Shown here: piece after piece, positions 7,828-16,438 of the stretch
How the letters are laid out: each line of letters begins with the position of its first letter
How positions within the stretch are numbered: position 1 is the first letter of the stretch
Assembly: GCA_025936995.1 (NCBI GenBank)
Contig: JAICSH010000005.1
Coordinates: forward strand, 1-64,000
DNA length: 64,000 bases
DNA from: Thermoleophilia bacterium
Lineage (GTDB): Bacteria; Actinomycetota; Thermoleophilia; Gaiellales; Gaiellaceae
Direction of reading: 5' to 3'
Program-made: the position numbers and the translations under genes
The notes under the pieces: model-generated
The model's input: only the letters and a program-made list of their open reading frames with translations
What the model was told of the DNA's origin: nothing
The model's database searches: none

Positions 7828-9059
7828 GGGTAAGCAAGCGGGCGCGCTGGGCGCTCGTGATCGTTGCCGCTGCGGCACTCGTCCTCGCGGCGGCCGCGGC
7901 GGCTCGTACGAGCTCGTCGTCGGCCAAGAAGCCGATCGTCATCGGCTGGGCGTTCGACAACAAGGGCCCGATGCAGCCCTTCGACACACCTGCACTCGCG
8001 GCGGCGCAGCTCGAGGTCGCCAAGGTCAACAAGAAGGGTGTGGACGGGCGCAAGATCGTGATCAAGACCTGCAAGACCCAGGGCGACGACCCGACGACGT
8101 CGAAGACGTGTGCCGACAAGCTCATCAGCCAGGGCGCGAACGTCATCTTCACGACCTGCGACGTCGATCTCGCTTCGCCTGTCGTGCAGGAGTCGCTCAA
8201 GCACCATCTGCTGACGATCGCACCGTGCATCGGCACCGACCAGATGGGGCCGAAGCGGTTCGGCAAGGCGGGCAAGCTCGCGTACAGCTTCGGGAACGTC
8301 GCGCAGGACGAGGGCTCCGCGATGGCGCAGCTCGCCTGGAACAAGGGCTGGAAGACCGCCGACCTCGCGACGGACACCGTGATCGTCTACTTCAAGGCCG
8401 TCGTGACGGCGTTCAAGGCTCGCTTCAAGCAGCTCGGCGGCAAGATCAACTACGAGACGTCGTACCAGGATCCGGCGCTCCAGCAGGGGTCCACGAACTT
8501 CCACAACGCCGCGAGCGGCATCGAGCAGCATCCCGCGAAGGTGATCGTGACCGTGACGTCGGGCTCGTACGGCGCGCAGCTTCCGTTCATCACCGACCTG
8601 CGCACGGCCGGGGTCAACACGCCGATCCTGAACTCGTGGGCGGGTGACGGGACGTACTGGCTGCCCACGAGCGGCCCGAAGGTCACGAACTACTGGTACG
8701 TGACGTACGCGAACGCATTCGGCCACGACCCGAGTGCAGCGGTGAACAAGCTGGCCAAGACGCTCAGGGCCGCCAATCCGTTCAACGCCGCGACCGGCGG
8801 CTTCGTCACCGGGCCGGCCGCGATCGACGGGCTCGTCACCGCGATCAAGCGTGCGAACGGGTCGCTCCTCGGCTCGAAGCTCGCAGCGGTGATGGAGAAG
8901 TTCCACAAGGTGCCGACGCTCTCGGGCAATGTGAGCTTCTCGAAGAAGCTCCACTCGGTCTTCGGCCGCGAGTACCGCGTGGTCGAGATCAACAACAACA
9001 AGCCGATTGCGAAGGGCACCATCACTGCGAAGGTCGTGCCGAACAGCCCGGACGCCTAG
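7824..9059 (+). CDS. Liv-type ABC transporter substrate-binding protein
   Basis: The 411-residue protein is a periplasmic-binding-fold type I (LivK/Peripla_BP_6) protein. A Sec signal peptide (basic RVSKRAR, then a hydrophobic Ala/Val/Leu core to about residue 28) precedes the mature chain, which starts with a KPIVIGWAFD strand. There is no lipobox cysteine, so it is exported rather than lipid-anchored as judged by sequence. It has four cysteines, two in TCKTQGDDPTTSKTC. It delivers a branched-chain-amino-acid-like or other small ligand to the LivHMGF complex encoded immediately downstream. The start overlaps the preceding stop by 4 nt. Confidence 0.9.
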   Translation: MRVSKRARWALVIVAAAALVLAAAAAARTSSSSAKKPIVIGWAFDNKGPMQPFDTPALAAAQLEVAKVNKKGVDGRKIVIKTCKTQGDDPTTSKTCADKLISQGANVIFTTCDVDLASPVVQESLKHHLLTIAPCIGTDQMGPKRFGKAGKLAYSFGNVAQDEGSAMAQLAWNKGWKTADLATDTVIVYFKAVVTAFKARFKQLGGKINYETSYQDPALQQGSTNFHNAASGIEQHPAKVIVTVTSGSYGAQLPFITDLRTAGVNTPILNSWAGDGTYWLPTSGPKVTNYWYVTYANAFGHDPSAAVNKLAKTLRAANPFNAATGGFVTGPAAIDGLVTAIKRANGSLLGSKLAAVMEKFHKVPTLSGNVSFSKKLHSVFGREYRVVEINNNKPIAKGTITAKVVPNSPDA

Positions 9060-9062
9060 GGC

Positions 9063-9833
9063 TTGACGGCGGTCTCGGAGAGCGAGACGCACGCGAGGTC
9101 CGGAGGATCGCTCCGGGCCTCCGCCGTCTCGCGTTCGTTCGCGGGGGTCCAGGCACTCCGCGACGTCTCGCTCGAGCTACCGCAGGGCAAGGTGGTCGGC
9201 CTGATCGGGCCGAACGGCGCGGGCAAGTCGACGCTCGTCAACGTCCTCAGCGGCTTCGACCGGCCGACGAGCGGACGCGTGCTGCTCGAGGACCGGGACG
9301 TGACCCGGTGGCCTGCGTTCCGGCGCGGGCGACACGGGCTTGCGCGGACGTTCCAGCACAGTCACGCCTTTCGCGGCCTCTCGGTGCGGGAGAACGTCGA
9401 GGTCTCCGCGCTTGGGGTCGGCGCGTCGCAACGCGAGGCGGCGCGCCGGGCACGGGAGCTGCTCGCGCTGCTCGCGCTCGACGAGTACGGAGACCGTCCC
9501 GCGGGCTCGCTCGCGCACGGCGACGAGCGCCGGCTCGGCGTCGCGCGGGCGCTCGCGACGGAACCGCGCTTCGTGCTGATGGACGAGCCGGCGGCGGGCC
9601 TGCCCGAGGCGGAGGTGCCGCGCTTCGCGACCGCGGTCGGCGTGATCCGCGACCGCGGGGCGGGCGTCCTCCTCGTCGACCACAATGTCGCCCTCGTGCT
9701 GGAGGTCTGCGAGCGGATCCACGTGCTCGACCAGGGGAAGACGCTCGCCGAGGGGACGCCGCAGGAGATCCGCGCCCACCTCGGCGTCGCCGCGGCCTAC
9801 CTCGGCGAGAGCGCTGCCGAGGATCTCGAATGA
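9063..9833 (+). CDS. livG: Liv-type ABC transporter ATP-binding protein LivG
   Basis: A 256-residue ABC ATPase with Walker A GPNGAGKST near residues 48-56 and Walker B FVLMDEPAAGL. The signature is diverged: LAHGDERRLGVARAL where LivG proteins usually have LSYGQQRR. The TTG start at 9063 lies 3 nt after the stop of the binding-protein gene. It pairs with the LivF homologue encoded next to energise import. The loss of both signature glutamines is unusual but leaves the Gly and the Arg-Ala-Leu helix. Confidence 0.9.
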   Translation: MTAVSESETHARSGGSLRASAVSRSFAGVQALRDVSLELPQGKVVGLIGPNGAGKSTLVNVLSGFDRPTSGRVLLEDRDVTRWPAFRRGRHGLARTFQHSHAFRGLSVRENVEVSALGVGASQREAARRARELLALLALDEYGDRPAGSLAHGDERRLGVARALATEPRFVLMDEPAAGLPEAEVPRFATAVGVIRDRGAGVLLVDHNVALVLEVCERIHVLDQGKTLAEGTPQEIRAHLGVAAAYLGESAAEDLE

Positions 9834-10534
9834 CGGCGCTGACGGTCGAGAAGCTCTCGATCCGCTACGGCGCGGTCGAAGCCGTGCGCGGGCTCTCCCT
9901 CGAGGTGAAGCCCGGCGAGATCGTCGGCCTGATCGGGCCGAACGGCGCGGGCAAGTCGTCGACGCTGCACGCGATCATGGGCGCGGCGCCCGTCACCGGC
10001 GGCGACGTCCGGCTCGACGGAACGTCGCTCGTGGGCCGGCGCCCCGAGGACGTGGCCCGCCGCGGCATCGCGCTCGTGCCCGAGGGGCGACGCATCTTCG
10101 GCGAGCTGACCGTGGACGAGAACCTGCGCCTCGGCCTTGCAGGCCGCAGGCGGGGGAGGAACGGCGGCGGTCTGACACGAGCCTTCGACCTGTTTCCGAT
10201 CCTGCGGGAGTTCCGCTCCCGCCAGGCCGGCGTCCTCTCGGGTGGACAGCAGCAGCAGCTGGCGATCGGCCGGGCGCTCGTCGCCGACCCGGACGTCCTC
10301 CTGCTCGACGAGCCTTCGCTCGGCCTCGCGCCGAAGATCGTGGACGTCGTCTTCGAGGCCCTGACGCAGATCCGTGACTCGGGCCTCGGCGTGCTGCTGG
10401 TCGAGCAGCGCGCCCAGCGGACGGTCGCGCTCGCCGACAGGTCGCACGTGCTCGCGAACGGCGAGCTCCGCCTGACGCTCGGCCCGGAGGACGCAAGCGA
10501 CACCGACCGGCTTGTCGCCGCCTACCTCGCATGA
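9830..10534 (+). CDS. livF: Liv-type ABC transporter ATP-binding protein LivF
   Basis: A 234-residue ABC ATPase with Walker A GPNGAGKSS, a canonical signature LSGGQQQQLAIGRAL and Walker B VLLLDEPSLGLAPKIV, all typical of LivF. The VPEGRRIFGELTVDENL segment after the Q-loop is also diagnostic of the LivF branch. The ATG overlaps the LivG stop by 4 nt and its own stop overlaps the permease start by 4 nt. Confidence 0.92.
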   Translation: MTALTVEKLSIRYGAVEAVRGLSLEVKPGEIVGLIGPNGAGKSSTLHAIMGAAPVTGGDVRLDGTSLVGRRPEDVARRGIALVPEGRRIFGELTVDENLRLGLAGRRRGRNGGGLTRAFDLFPILREFRSRQAGVLSGGQQQQLAIGRALVADPDVLLLDEPSLGLAPKIVDVVFEALTQIRDSGLGVLLVEQRAQRTVALADRSHVLANGELRLTLGPEDASDTDRLVAAYLA

Positions 10535-11439
10535 CGCTCGCCTTCCTCAACCTCACGTGGCCGACGTTTGCGAACGGACTCGCGCTCGGCGGGGTCTACG
10601 CGCTCATGGCGGTGGGCATCGGCCTGGTCTTCGGCGTCCTCCGGCTCGTCAACTTCGCGTACGGGCAGCTGATCATGGCCGGAGCGTTCGCCCTGGCCTT
10701 CGGCTCGCAATGGGGGTTCCCGAACTGGGCCTCGATCCTCTTCTGCTTCGGCGTCGTGCTGGGCCTGTCCGTGTTGATGGACTTGCTCGTCTTCCGGCCG
10801 CTGAGGACGCATTCGCCCGCCGTGATGCTCGTGGCGACGTTCGCGGTCGCGTTCCTGCTCCAGAACATCGCGCTGCTCGCGTTCGGCCCGCTGGGCAAGA
10901 GCGCCGGCGCGCTCGCGATCCTCAACGCGCCGTGGGACATCGGCGGCGTGTTCATCAAGAAGATCGCCGTGATCTCCTTCGCGACCGCCGTCGGCTGCCT
11001 CGTGATCCTGCAGCTCCTCCTCACGCGCACGCCGCTGGGCCTCCACATGCGCGCCGCGGCGATGGACTTCCGGACGGCTCGCCTGCTCGGTGTCCGCGCG
11101 AACTGGGTGATCTCGGGAGCCGTGATCGTCTCCGGGCTGTTCGCGGCCGTCTCGGCCGTGATGCTGAGCGTTCAGGAGCTCACGGTCGTGCCGACGTTCG
11201 GCACCCAGGACACGATCCTCGTGCTCGCCGGCGTCGTCCTCGGCGGTCTCAACCGGCCCATACCGGCAACCCTCGGCGGCTTCTCGATCGGCTTCGCCAA
11301 CGGGATCCTCGGCGGCGTCCTCCCGTCGAACCAGAGCCAGTACCTCCCGAGCTTCCTCTTCGCCGCGGTGATCGTCGTGCTGCTCGTCCGGCCGAACGGG
11401 CTCTTCGCGCGCGGCGGTGGCACGGTGGAGCGGGTATGA
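10531..11439 (+). CDS. livH: Liv-type ABC transporter permease LivH
   Basis: A 302-residue polytopic protein with about eight hydrophobic segments. The NGLALGGVYALMAVGIGLVF opening and the RLVNFAYGQLIMAGAF segment are characteristic of LivH permeases. The EAA-like coupling region is near LGVRANWVISG. It forms the membrane channel with LivM. The start overlaps the livF stop by 4 nt and the stop overlaps the livM start by 4 nt. Confidence 0.92.
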   Translation: MTLAFLNLTWPTFANGLALGGVYALMAVGIGLVFGVLRLVNFAYGQLIMAGAFALAFGSQWGFPNWASILFCFGVVLGLSVLMDLLVFRPLRTHSPAVMLVATFAVAFLLQNIALLAFGPLGKSAGALAILNAPWDIGGVFIKKIAVISFATAVGCLVILQLLLTRTPLGLHMRAAAMDFRTARLLGVRANWVISGAVIVSGLFAAVSAVMLSVQELTVVPTFGTQDTILVLAGVVLGGLNRPIPATLGGFSIGFANGILGGVLPSNQSQYLPSFLFAAVIVVLLVRPNGLFARGGGTVERV

Positions 11440-12473
11440 CCTGGATCCGCCGCGCCGTGGAGCTGCTTGCGCCTGCGCTGCTCATCCTCGGCACAGCGCT
11501 CCTCGCGCTCGAGGTCTCGAGCTACCTGCAGGCGTACTTCCTCGACACGCTGGTGAAGGTCGCGATCGTCGTCGCGCTGTACGTCTTCATCGGCAACTCC
11601 GGCGTGCTGTCGTTCGGTCACGTGAGCTTCGTCGCCGTCGGCGCCTGGACGGCCGGGGTCCTCACGGTGCCGGAGGACCAGAAGCGGATCACGATGCCCG
11701 GCCTGGCCCACTTCCTCCTCACGACGAGCGTCGGCAACGTCGCATCGCTCGTGCTCGCTGCGGTGGTGGGCGGGATCTTCGCCTTCGCCGTCGGGCTGCC
11801 GCTGATGCGGCTCTCGGGCCTCGCCGCCGGAATCGCGACCTTCGGGGTGCTCGAGATCACGAACAACGTGCTCACGTACGAGCAGCGGATCGGCCCGGGC
11901 CTGAACGCGTTCTCCTCCGTTCCATCGACGACCGGGATCTGGCAAGCGACGATCGGTGGGCTCGTCTGCGTGGTCGTCGCCTACGCCTACCAGCGAACCC
12001 GGTTCTCCCGGATGCTGCGCGCCACCCGCGAGGATCCGGCGGCGGCGGCGGCGGCCGGGATCTCGATCTACCGCCAGCGGCTGCTCGCCTTCACGCTCTC
12101 GGGCGCCCTCGCCGGCTTCGCCGGTGGGCTCTACGTTCACCTGCAGCCGCTGCAGGCGGGCAGCCTCTCGCTCAACCTCACGTTCGTCACGCTCGCGATG
12201 CTCGTCGTGGGCGGGTCCGGGAGCCTGCTGGGCGCCGTCGTCGGGGCGCTGGCCCTGAACGGGATCTTCTCCTTCTTCTCGGCTGCGACGAACACCGTCG
12301 ACGTGCTCGGCTGGAGCTTTACCGTCCCGTCGGGGACGGCAGAGCTCACCCTCGGAATGCTGATGGCGATCGTGCTCATCCTCCGCCCGAACGGCCTCAC
12401 CGGCGGCCGGGAGCTGTCCTTGCCACGGCGTCGCTCCGTGGCGGATCTCGAGAAAGCGAGGGCCACGACATGA
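11436..12473 (+). CDS. livM: Liv-type ABC transporter permease LivM
   Basis: A 345-residue polytopic permease. The GVLSFGHVSFVAVGAWTAG segment and the later RTRFSRMLRATREDPAAAAA coupling helix identify LivM. About nine hydrophobic segments are visible, and a polar tail of about 25 residues ends the protein. It forms the heterodimeric channel with LivH. A 4-nt overlap links it to the LLM oxidoreductase gene, so importer and catabolic enzymes share one transcript. Confidence 0.92.
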   Translation: MTWIRRAVELLAPALLILGTALLALEVSSYLQAYFLDTLVKVAIVVALYVFIGNSGVLSFGHVSFVAVGAWTAGVLTVPEDQKRITMPGLAHFLLTTSVGNVASLVLAAVVGGIFAFAVGLPLMRLSGLAAGIATFGVLEITNNVLTYEQRIGPGLNAFSSVPSTTGIWQATIGGLVCVVVAYAYQRTRFSRMLRATREDPAAAAAAGISIYRQRLLAFTLSGALAGFAGGLYVHLQPLQAGSLSLNLTFVTLAMLVVGGSGSLLGAVVGALALNGIFSFFSAATNTVDVLGWSFTVPSGTAELTLGMLMAIVLILRPNGLTGGRELSLPRRRSVADLEKARATT

Positions 12474-13552
12474 GGTTCAGCATCTACACGGAGGTCCAGA
12501 GCTGGCCGGGGAAGCCCTACGACCGGCTCTACGGCGAGGTGCTCGAGCAGATCGAGAACGCCGACCGGCTCGGCTACGACGCCTTCGCCGCGGTCGAGCA
12601 CCTCTTCTTCCCGAAGTTCTCGGCCTCGGCGAACGTCTTCGGCCTCTTCGGGATGGCAGCCGCGCGGACGCGCCACATCAACTTCCGCACGATGCTCCAC
12701 ATCCTCCCGTACCACAACCCGCTCGTGCTGGCGGCCATGATCCACGAGTTCTCGCTGCTCACGGGAGGACGCTACGAGTTCGGCGTCGGGCGCGGACACG
12801 GCTGGATCCCGCTGCCCGCCGGGATGCCGCTCGACGAGACCTCGCGTCCGCGCTACGAGGAGGCGCTCGACCTCTTCATCGAGGCACTGCACAACGACGT
12901 CGTCAGCTTCGAGGGCGAGTACTGGAACGTGAAGGACAGCCAGGTGATCCCGTTCAGCGGGCACAGGTTCCGGGTCGTACTCGGCGGAACCTCGGACCGG
13001 ACGTACGACCTCGCGGCGAAGCACGGCTGGGCCGTCGCGGTGCCTCCGCTGCTCCCGTACGCGGCGCTCAAGGACCAGCTCGATCTCTACCGCGCGAAGT
13101 GCGCCGAGTACGGGACCACGCCGGACATCATCTGGATCCACGCCTGCTACATCGACGACGACCGCGACCTCGCGCTGCGCGAGGCGGAGCAGCACATGCG
13201 CGGGTTCCTCGCGGGCAACGCGTCGCCGCTGACCGACCATCCCCTGCCGCCGGTCGACGCGCTCAACGCGGCCGGCTACGGCTTCTACGCCTCGGGGATC
13301 ATGGAGAAGCTCGCCGCGACGCCGTACGACGAGATGGTCGCGGGCGACATCGTCTGGGTGGGCACGCCTGACGACGTCATCCAGCGGATCCGCGAGACGA
13401 TCGAGGTCTGCGAGGGGCTCACCGAGATCGCGATCACGACGAACCCCGGCGGCGTCGATCACTGGAAGGCGATCAAGGCGCAGGAGCTGTTCGCGGAGCA
13501 CGTTATCCCGGGCATCCAGCGGGAGACCGAGGCGGCCGTGGTCGAGGCATGA
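12470..13552 (+). CDS. LLM-class flavin-dependent oxidoreductase
   Basis: A 360-residue bacterial-luciferase-like TIM barrel that uses FMNH2 or F420H2. Family features are the GYDAFAAVEHLFFP motif near residue 35 (flavin and substrate pocket His), RTRHINFRTMLHILPYHNPL near 75, GRYEFGVGRGHGW near 100 and VVLGGTSDRTYDLAAKHGW near 165. It probably oxygenates or dehydrogenates the imported substrate. The choice between FMN monooxygenase and F420-dependent enzyme cannot be made from sequence. Starts and stops overlap neighbours by 4 nt. Confidence 0.9.
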   Translation: MRFSIYTEVQSWPGKPYDRLYGEVLEQIENADRLGYDAFAAVEHLFFPKFSASANVFGLFGMAAARTRHINFRTMLHILPYHNPLVLAAMIHEFSLLTGGRYEFGVGRGHGWIPLPAGMPLDETSRPRYEEALDLFIEALHNDVVSFEGEYWNVKDSQVIPFSGHRFRVVLGGTSDRTYDLAAKHGWAVAVPPLLPYAALKDQLDLYRAKCAEYGTTPDIIWIHACYIDDDRDLALREAEQHMRGFLAGNASPLTDHPLPPVDALNAAGYGFYASGIMEKLAATPYDEMVAGDIVWVGTPDDVIQRIRETIEVCEGLTEIAITTNPGGVDHWKAIKAQELFAEHVIPGIQRETEAAVVEA

Positions 13553-14472
13553 CTTCCGTCGTCGTAGCGGGGGCGGGATCGATCGGCTCCCTGCTCGCCG
13601 CGCATCTCGCCCGCGTCGCCGACGTGACGGTGCTGACGCGGCGCGAGGAGCACGCAGCCGCGCTCCGCGAGCAGGGCCTCCGCGTGTCGGGGCGCGGCGA
13701 CTTCACCGCTGGCGTCGGCGCCACCGCCGATCCGGCCGGGCTCCCGCAGGACGCCGAGCTCGCGATCCTCGCCTGCAAGGGCACCGACCTCGCGCCGCTC
13801 GCAGGCCGGCTCGAAGGGATGCTTCCGGGCGCGACGGTGATGACGATCCAGAACGGCCTCGGCGCGGAGGGGATCGTGGCCGCGCACGGCGAGTGGCCGC
13901 TTCTCTCCGCCGTCACCTTCATGAGCGGCACGCGCCACGGCGACGCGCACGTGGAGTACGTCCTCGACACGCCGACGTGGATCGGGCCCTACCGCGGCAC
14001 GACGGAGGAGGAGGCGCGCCGCGTCGCCGAACTGATCGAGGCGGGCGGCCTCAAGGCGCAGGCGTTCCCCGACCTGCGGCCGGCACAGTGGTCGAAGCTC
14101 ATCTTCAACGCGACGGTGAACGGCGTCGCGGCGCTGACGGCGCTGCCGCACGACTTCCACTTCGCAGAAACGGAGAACAGGCCCGACCTCGGCCACCTCG
14201 TCCGCGACCTCGTCGACGAGGGCAAGGCGGTCGCGGCTGCGGCAGGCGTCGAGCTCCACGACGATCCGTGGGAGATGAACGTCCTCGCGACGCAGCGCGG
14301 CCACCGGCACTTTCCGTCGATGCTCGAGGACGTCGAGGCTCGAAGGCCGACGGAGCTCGAGTCGATCAACGGCGCGCTGGTCCGCGAAGCGGTGCGGCTC
14401 GACGTCCCCGTCCCGCTCCAGACCGCCGTCTATAGGCTCGTCAGGGCGAGGGAGGCGAGCTACTCGGAGTGA
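13549..14472 (+). CDS. Ketopantoate reductase-like dehydrogenase (ApbA/PanE family), copy 1
   Basis: A 307-residue NADPH-dependent 2-oxo-acid reductase of the 6-phosphogluconate-dehydrogenase-like fold. The N-terminal VVVAGAGSIGSLLAAHLAR Rossmann motif, the MTIQNGLGAE segment near 100 and the KLIFNATVNGVAAL motif near 183 with the catalytic Lys are all present. It is followed directly by a second family member. Two tandem PanE-type genes in a catabolic operon argue against pantothenate synthesis and for reduction or oxidation of pathway 2-oxo/2-hydroxy acids. Confidence 0.88.
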   Translation: MTSVVVAGAGSIGSLLAAHLARVADVTVLTRREEHAAALREQGLRVSGRGDFTAGVGATADPAGLPQDAELAILACKGTDLAPLAGRLEGMLPGATVMTIQNGLGAEGIVAAHGEWPLLSAVTFMSGTRHGDAHVEYVLDTPTWIGPYRGTTEEEARRVAELIEAGGLKAQAFPDLRPAQWSKLIFNATVNGVAALTALPHDFHFAETENRPDLGHLVRDLVDEGKAVAAAAGVELHDDPWEMNVLATQRGHRHFPSMLEDVEARRPTELESINGALVREAVRLDVPVPLQTAVYRLVRAREASYSE

Positions 14473-15389
14473 AAATCGCGGTCGTGGGGTGTGGGGCAGT
14501 CGGGTCGCTGTTCGCGGCGAACCTGTCGCTGCTCGACGACGTCGAGGTCTGGGCGTTCGACCTGAACGAGCTGCACATGGCGGCGATCAACCGCGACGGG
14601 CTGCGGCTCTCGGGTGCCGGCGAGGTCGTCGGGCGCCCCCGGGCGACGAGCGATCCGGCCCTGCTGCCCGCCTGCGACTTCGGCATCGTCGCGACCAAGG
14701 CGATGCACACGGAGGCGGCGATCGCCGCGACCGCGCACGCGTTCGCCGAAGGCTGCGTCGCCACGGTGCAGAACGGCCTCGGCAACGAGGAGACCATCGC
14801 GCCGCACGTCACGCGCGTCATCCGCGGAACGACGTTTCCGGCGGGGAAGCTGCTCGAGCCCGGTCACGTGCAGTGGGACGTGAGAGGCGACACGACGTTC
14901 GGCCCGTACGACGAGCGGACGCCTCTCGCCGCGGTGGAGCGGCTCGCCGAGGTGTGCACCCGCGCCGGCATGCCGGCGGACGCGGTCGAGGACGCGCGCG
15001 GGCCGCAGTGGCGCAAGGTCATCTTCAACGCCTCGACGAACCCCGTCGGCGCTCTCACCGGCCTGACCCACGGCCGCGTCTGTGAGCGTCCCGAGCTCCG
15101 CGCGCTCGTCACCGGCCTCGTCGACGAGGGCAAGGCGGTCGCCGCGGCGCAGGGGATCGAGCTCGACGCCGATCCCGAGGACCTGATCGACCACGCCGCG
15201 AAGCCGGAGGTCGCATACGACCACAAGGCGTCGATGCTCCAGGACGTCGAGGCCCGACGGCAGACGGAGGTGGACTACCTCAACGGCGGCATCGTCCGCT
15301 TCGGCGAGGAACACGGCGTGCCGACGCCGCTCAACGCCGCGATCCAGACGCTCGTGAAAGGGGTGGAGGCGTCGTGGACGCAGAGCTGA
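14469..15389 (+). CDS. Ketopantoate reductase-like dehydrogenase (ApbA/PanE family), copy 2
   Basis: A 306-residue paralogue of the preceding protein. It has the Rossmann motif KIAVVGCGAVGSLFAANLS, the ATVQNGLGNEE segment and the catalytic-Lys region RKVIFNASTNPVGAL. GTG at 14469 overlaps the previous stop by 4 nt. Both proteins keep the LVDEGKAVAAA segment and the SMLEDVEARRPTE / SMLQDVEARRQTE motif, so they share a fold and probably act on related substrates. They may form a heterodimer or act at successive steps. Confidence 0.88.
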   Translation: MKIAVVGCGAVGSLFAANLSLLDDVEVWAFDLNELHMAAINRDGLRLSGAGEVVGRPRATSDPALLPACDFGIVATKAMHTEAAIAATAHAFAEGCVATVQNGLGNEETIAPHVTRVIRGTTFPAGKLLEPGHVQWDVRGDTTFGPYDERTPLAAVERLAEVCTRAGMPADAVEDARGPQWRKVIFNASTNPVGALTGLTHGRVCERPELRALVTGLVDEGKAVAAAQGIELDADPEDLIDHAAKPEVAYDHKASMLQDVEARRQTEVDYLNGGIVRFGEEHGVPTPLNAAIQTLVKGVEASWTQS

Positions 15390-16438
15390 CCGCGCGTCAC
15401 GCGCGGGTGCGGGAGGCGCTCGAGCGGGACGGGCTCGACGCGGTGCTCGTCTGCGGCTCCGAATACACGGGCTTCGAGGGCGCGGTGACGTACCTCTCCG
15501 GCTTCCAGATCGTGCACCGCTACGCGTACGTCCTCCTCCCGCGGGAGGGGGACGCGGCGATCGTCTTCCCCGCCGAGGCGCGGTACGTCGGCGAGCACGG
15601 CGACTCGCAGATCGCGGAGCAGGTCTTCGCCGACCGGCCGGGCGAGTGGCTGGCGGACAGGCTGCGCGGCAAGCGGGTCGGCACGTACGGGCTCGACTAC
15701 GTGATGACCGTGCGCGACCACACGGCGCTCGCGGGCGCGGCCGAGATCGTCCCGTGGGACGAGCAGTTCGACCTCGTGCGTGCGGTCAAGTCCGACGCCG
15801 AACTCGCCTCGGTCCGCGAGAGCGTCGAGATCAACACCGCCGGCTTCCACGCGTTCCGCGAGGTATGGGCTCCCGGCCGGAACGCGGCCGAGGTGCTCGC
15901 GCCCGCGGAGAAGCTCTTCGTCGAGCGCGGCTGCGGGCGCCTGACGATGAACATGGTGCTCGTCGGCGCCGAGTTTGCGATCGCGCGGGAGGACACGATC
16001 TTCGGCGAGTTCACGATCCCGTCGCTCGAGATCGCGGGGCCGGGCGGCCACTGGGTCGAGGTCTCGCGCGCGCTCGGGACGCCGAGCGACGAGGTGCAGC
16101 GGATGCTCGAGGCGTACGAGGAGTACTACGAGGTTGCGCAGACGGCGCTCCACGCGGGCGCGACCGCGCACGACGTCCATCGCGCGGTGTCGAAGGGATT
16201 CACCGAGCGCGGCTACCACCTCGGCCACGTCACGGGACACTCGATCGGGATGACGATGATCGAGCATCCGCGGATCGGCGAGGCCGTCGAGACCGAGCTC
16301 GCCGCGAACATGGTCTTCTCCATGCACCCGCACGCGATCTCGGCCGATGGTCGAGAATGCCTCTACATGCAGGACACCTGGCTCGTGACCGAGGACGGGG
16401 GCGTCCCGCTCGCCGGCCTGGAGATGCGGATCTGGTGA
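15374..16438 (+). CDS. M24-family metallohydrolase, second copy
   Basis: A 354-residue protein of the Xaa-Pro peptidase/creatinase fold, diverged from the one at 90-1253. The region TGHSIGMTMIEHP carries the His of the active site, and MVFSMHPHAIS lies where the family usually has an EPG motif. The first metal Glu is thus replaced by a His-containing loop. The usual Asp pair of the DxxG..DxTR motif is also hard to find (FTIPSLEIAGPGGHWVEVS occupies that region). It may therefore be a metal-independent, creatinase-like hydrolase. Creatinase itself is an M24-fold enzyme without metal. It overlaps the PanE-like gene by 16 nt. Confidence 0.82.
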   Translation: MDAELTARHARVREALERDGLDAVLVCGSEYTGFEGAVTYLSGFQIVHRYAYVLLPREGDAAIVFPAEARYVGEHGDSQIAEQVFADRPGEWLADRLRGKRVGTYGLDYVMTVRDHTALAGAAEIVPWDEQFDLVRAVKSDAELASVRESVEINTAGFHAFREVWAPGRNAAEVLAPAEKLFVERGCGRLTMNMVLVGAEFAIAREDTIFGEFTIPSLEIAGPGGHWVEVSRALGTPSDEVQRMLEAYEEYYEVAQTALHAGATAHDVHRAVSKGFTERGYHLGHVTGHSIGMTMIEHPRIGEAVETELAANMVFSMHPHAISADGRECLYMQDTWLVTEDGGVPLAGLEMRIW

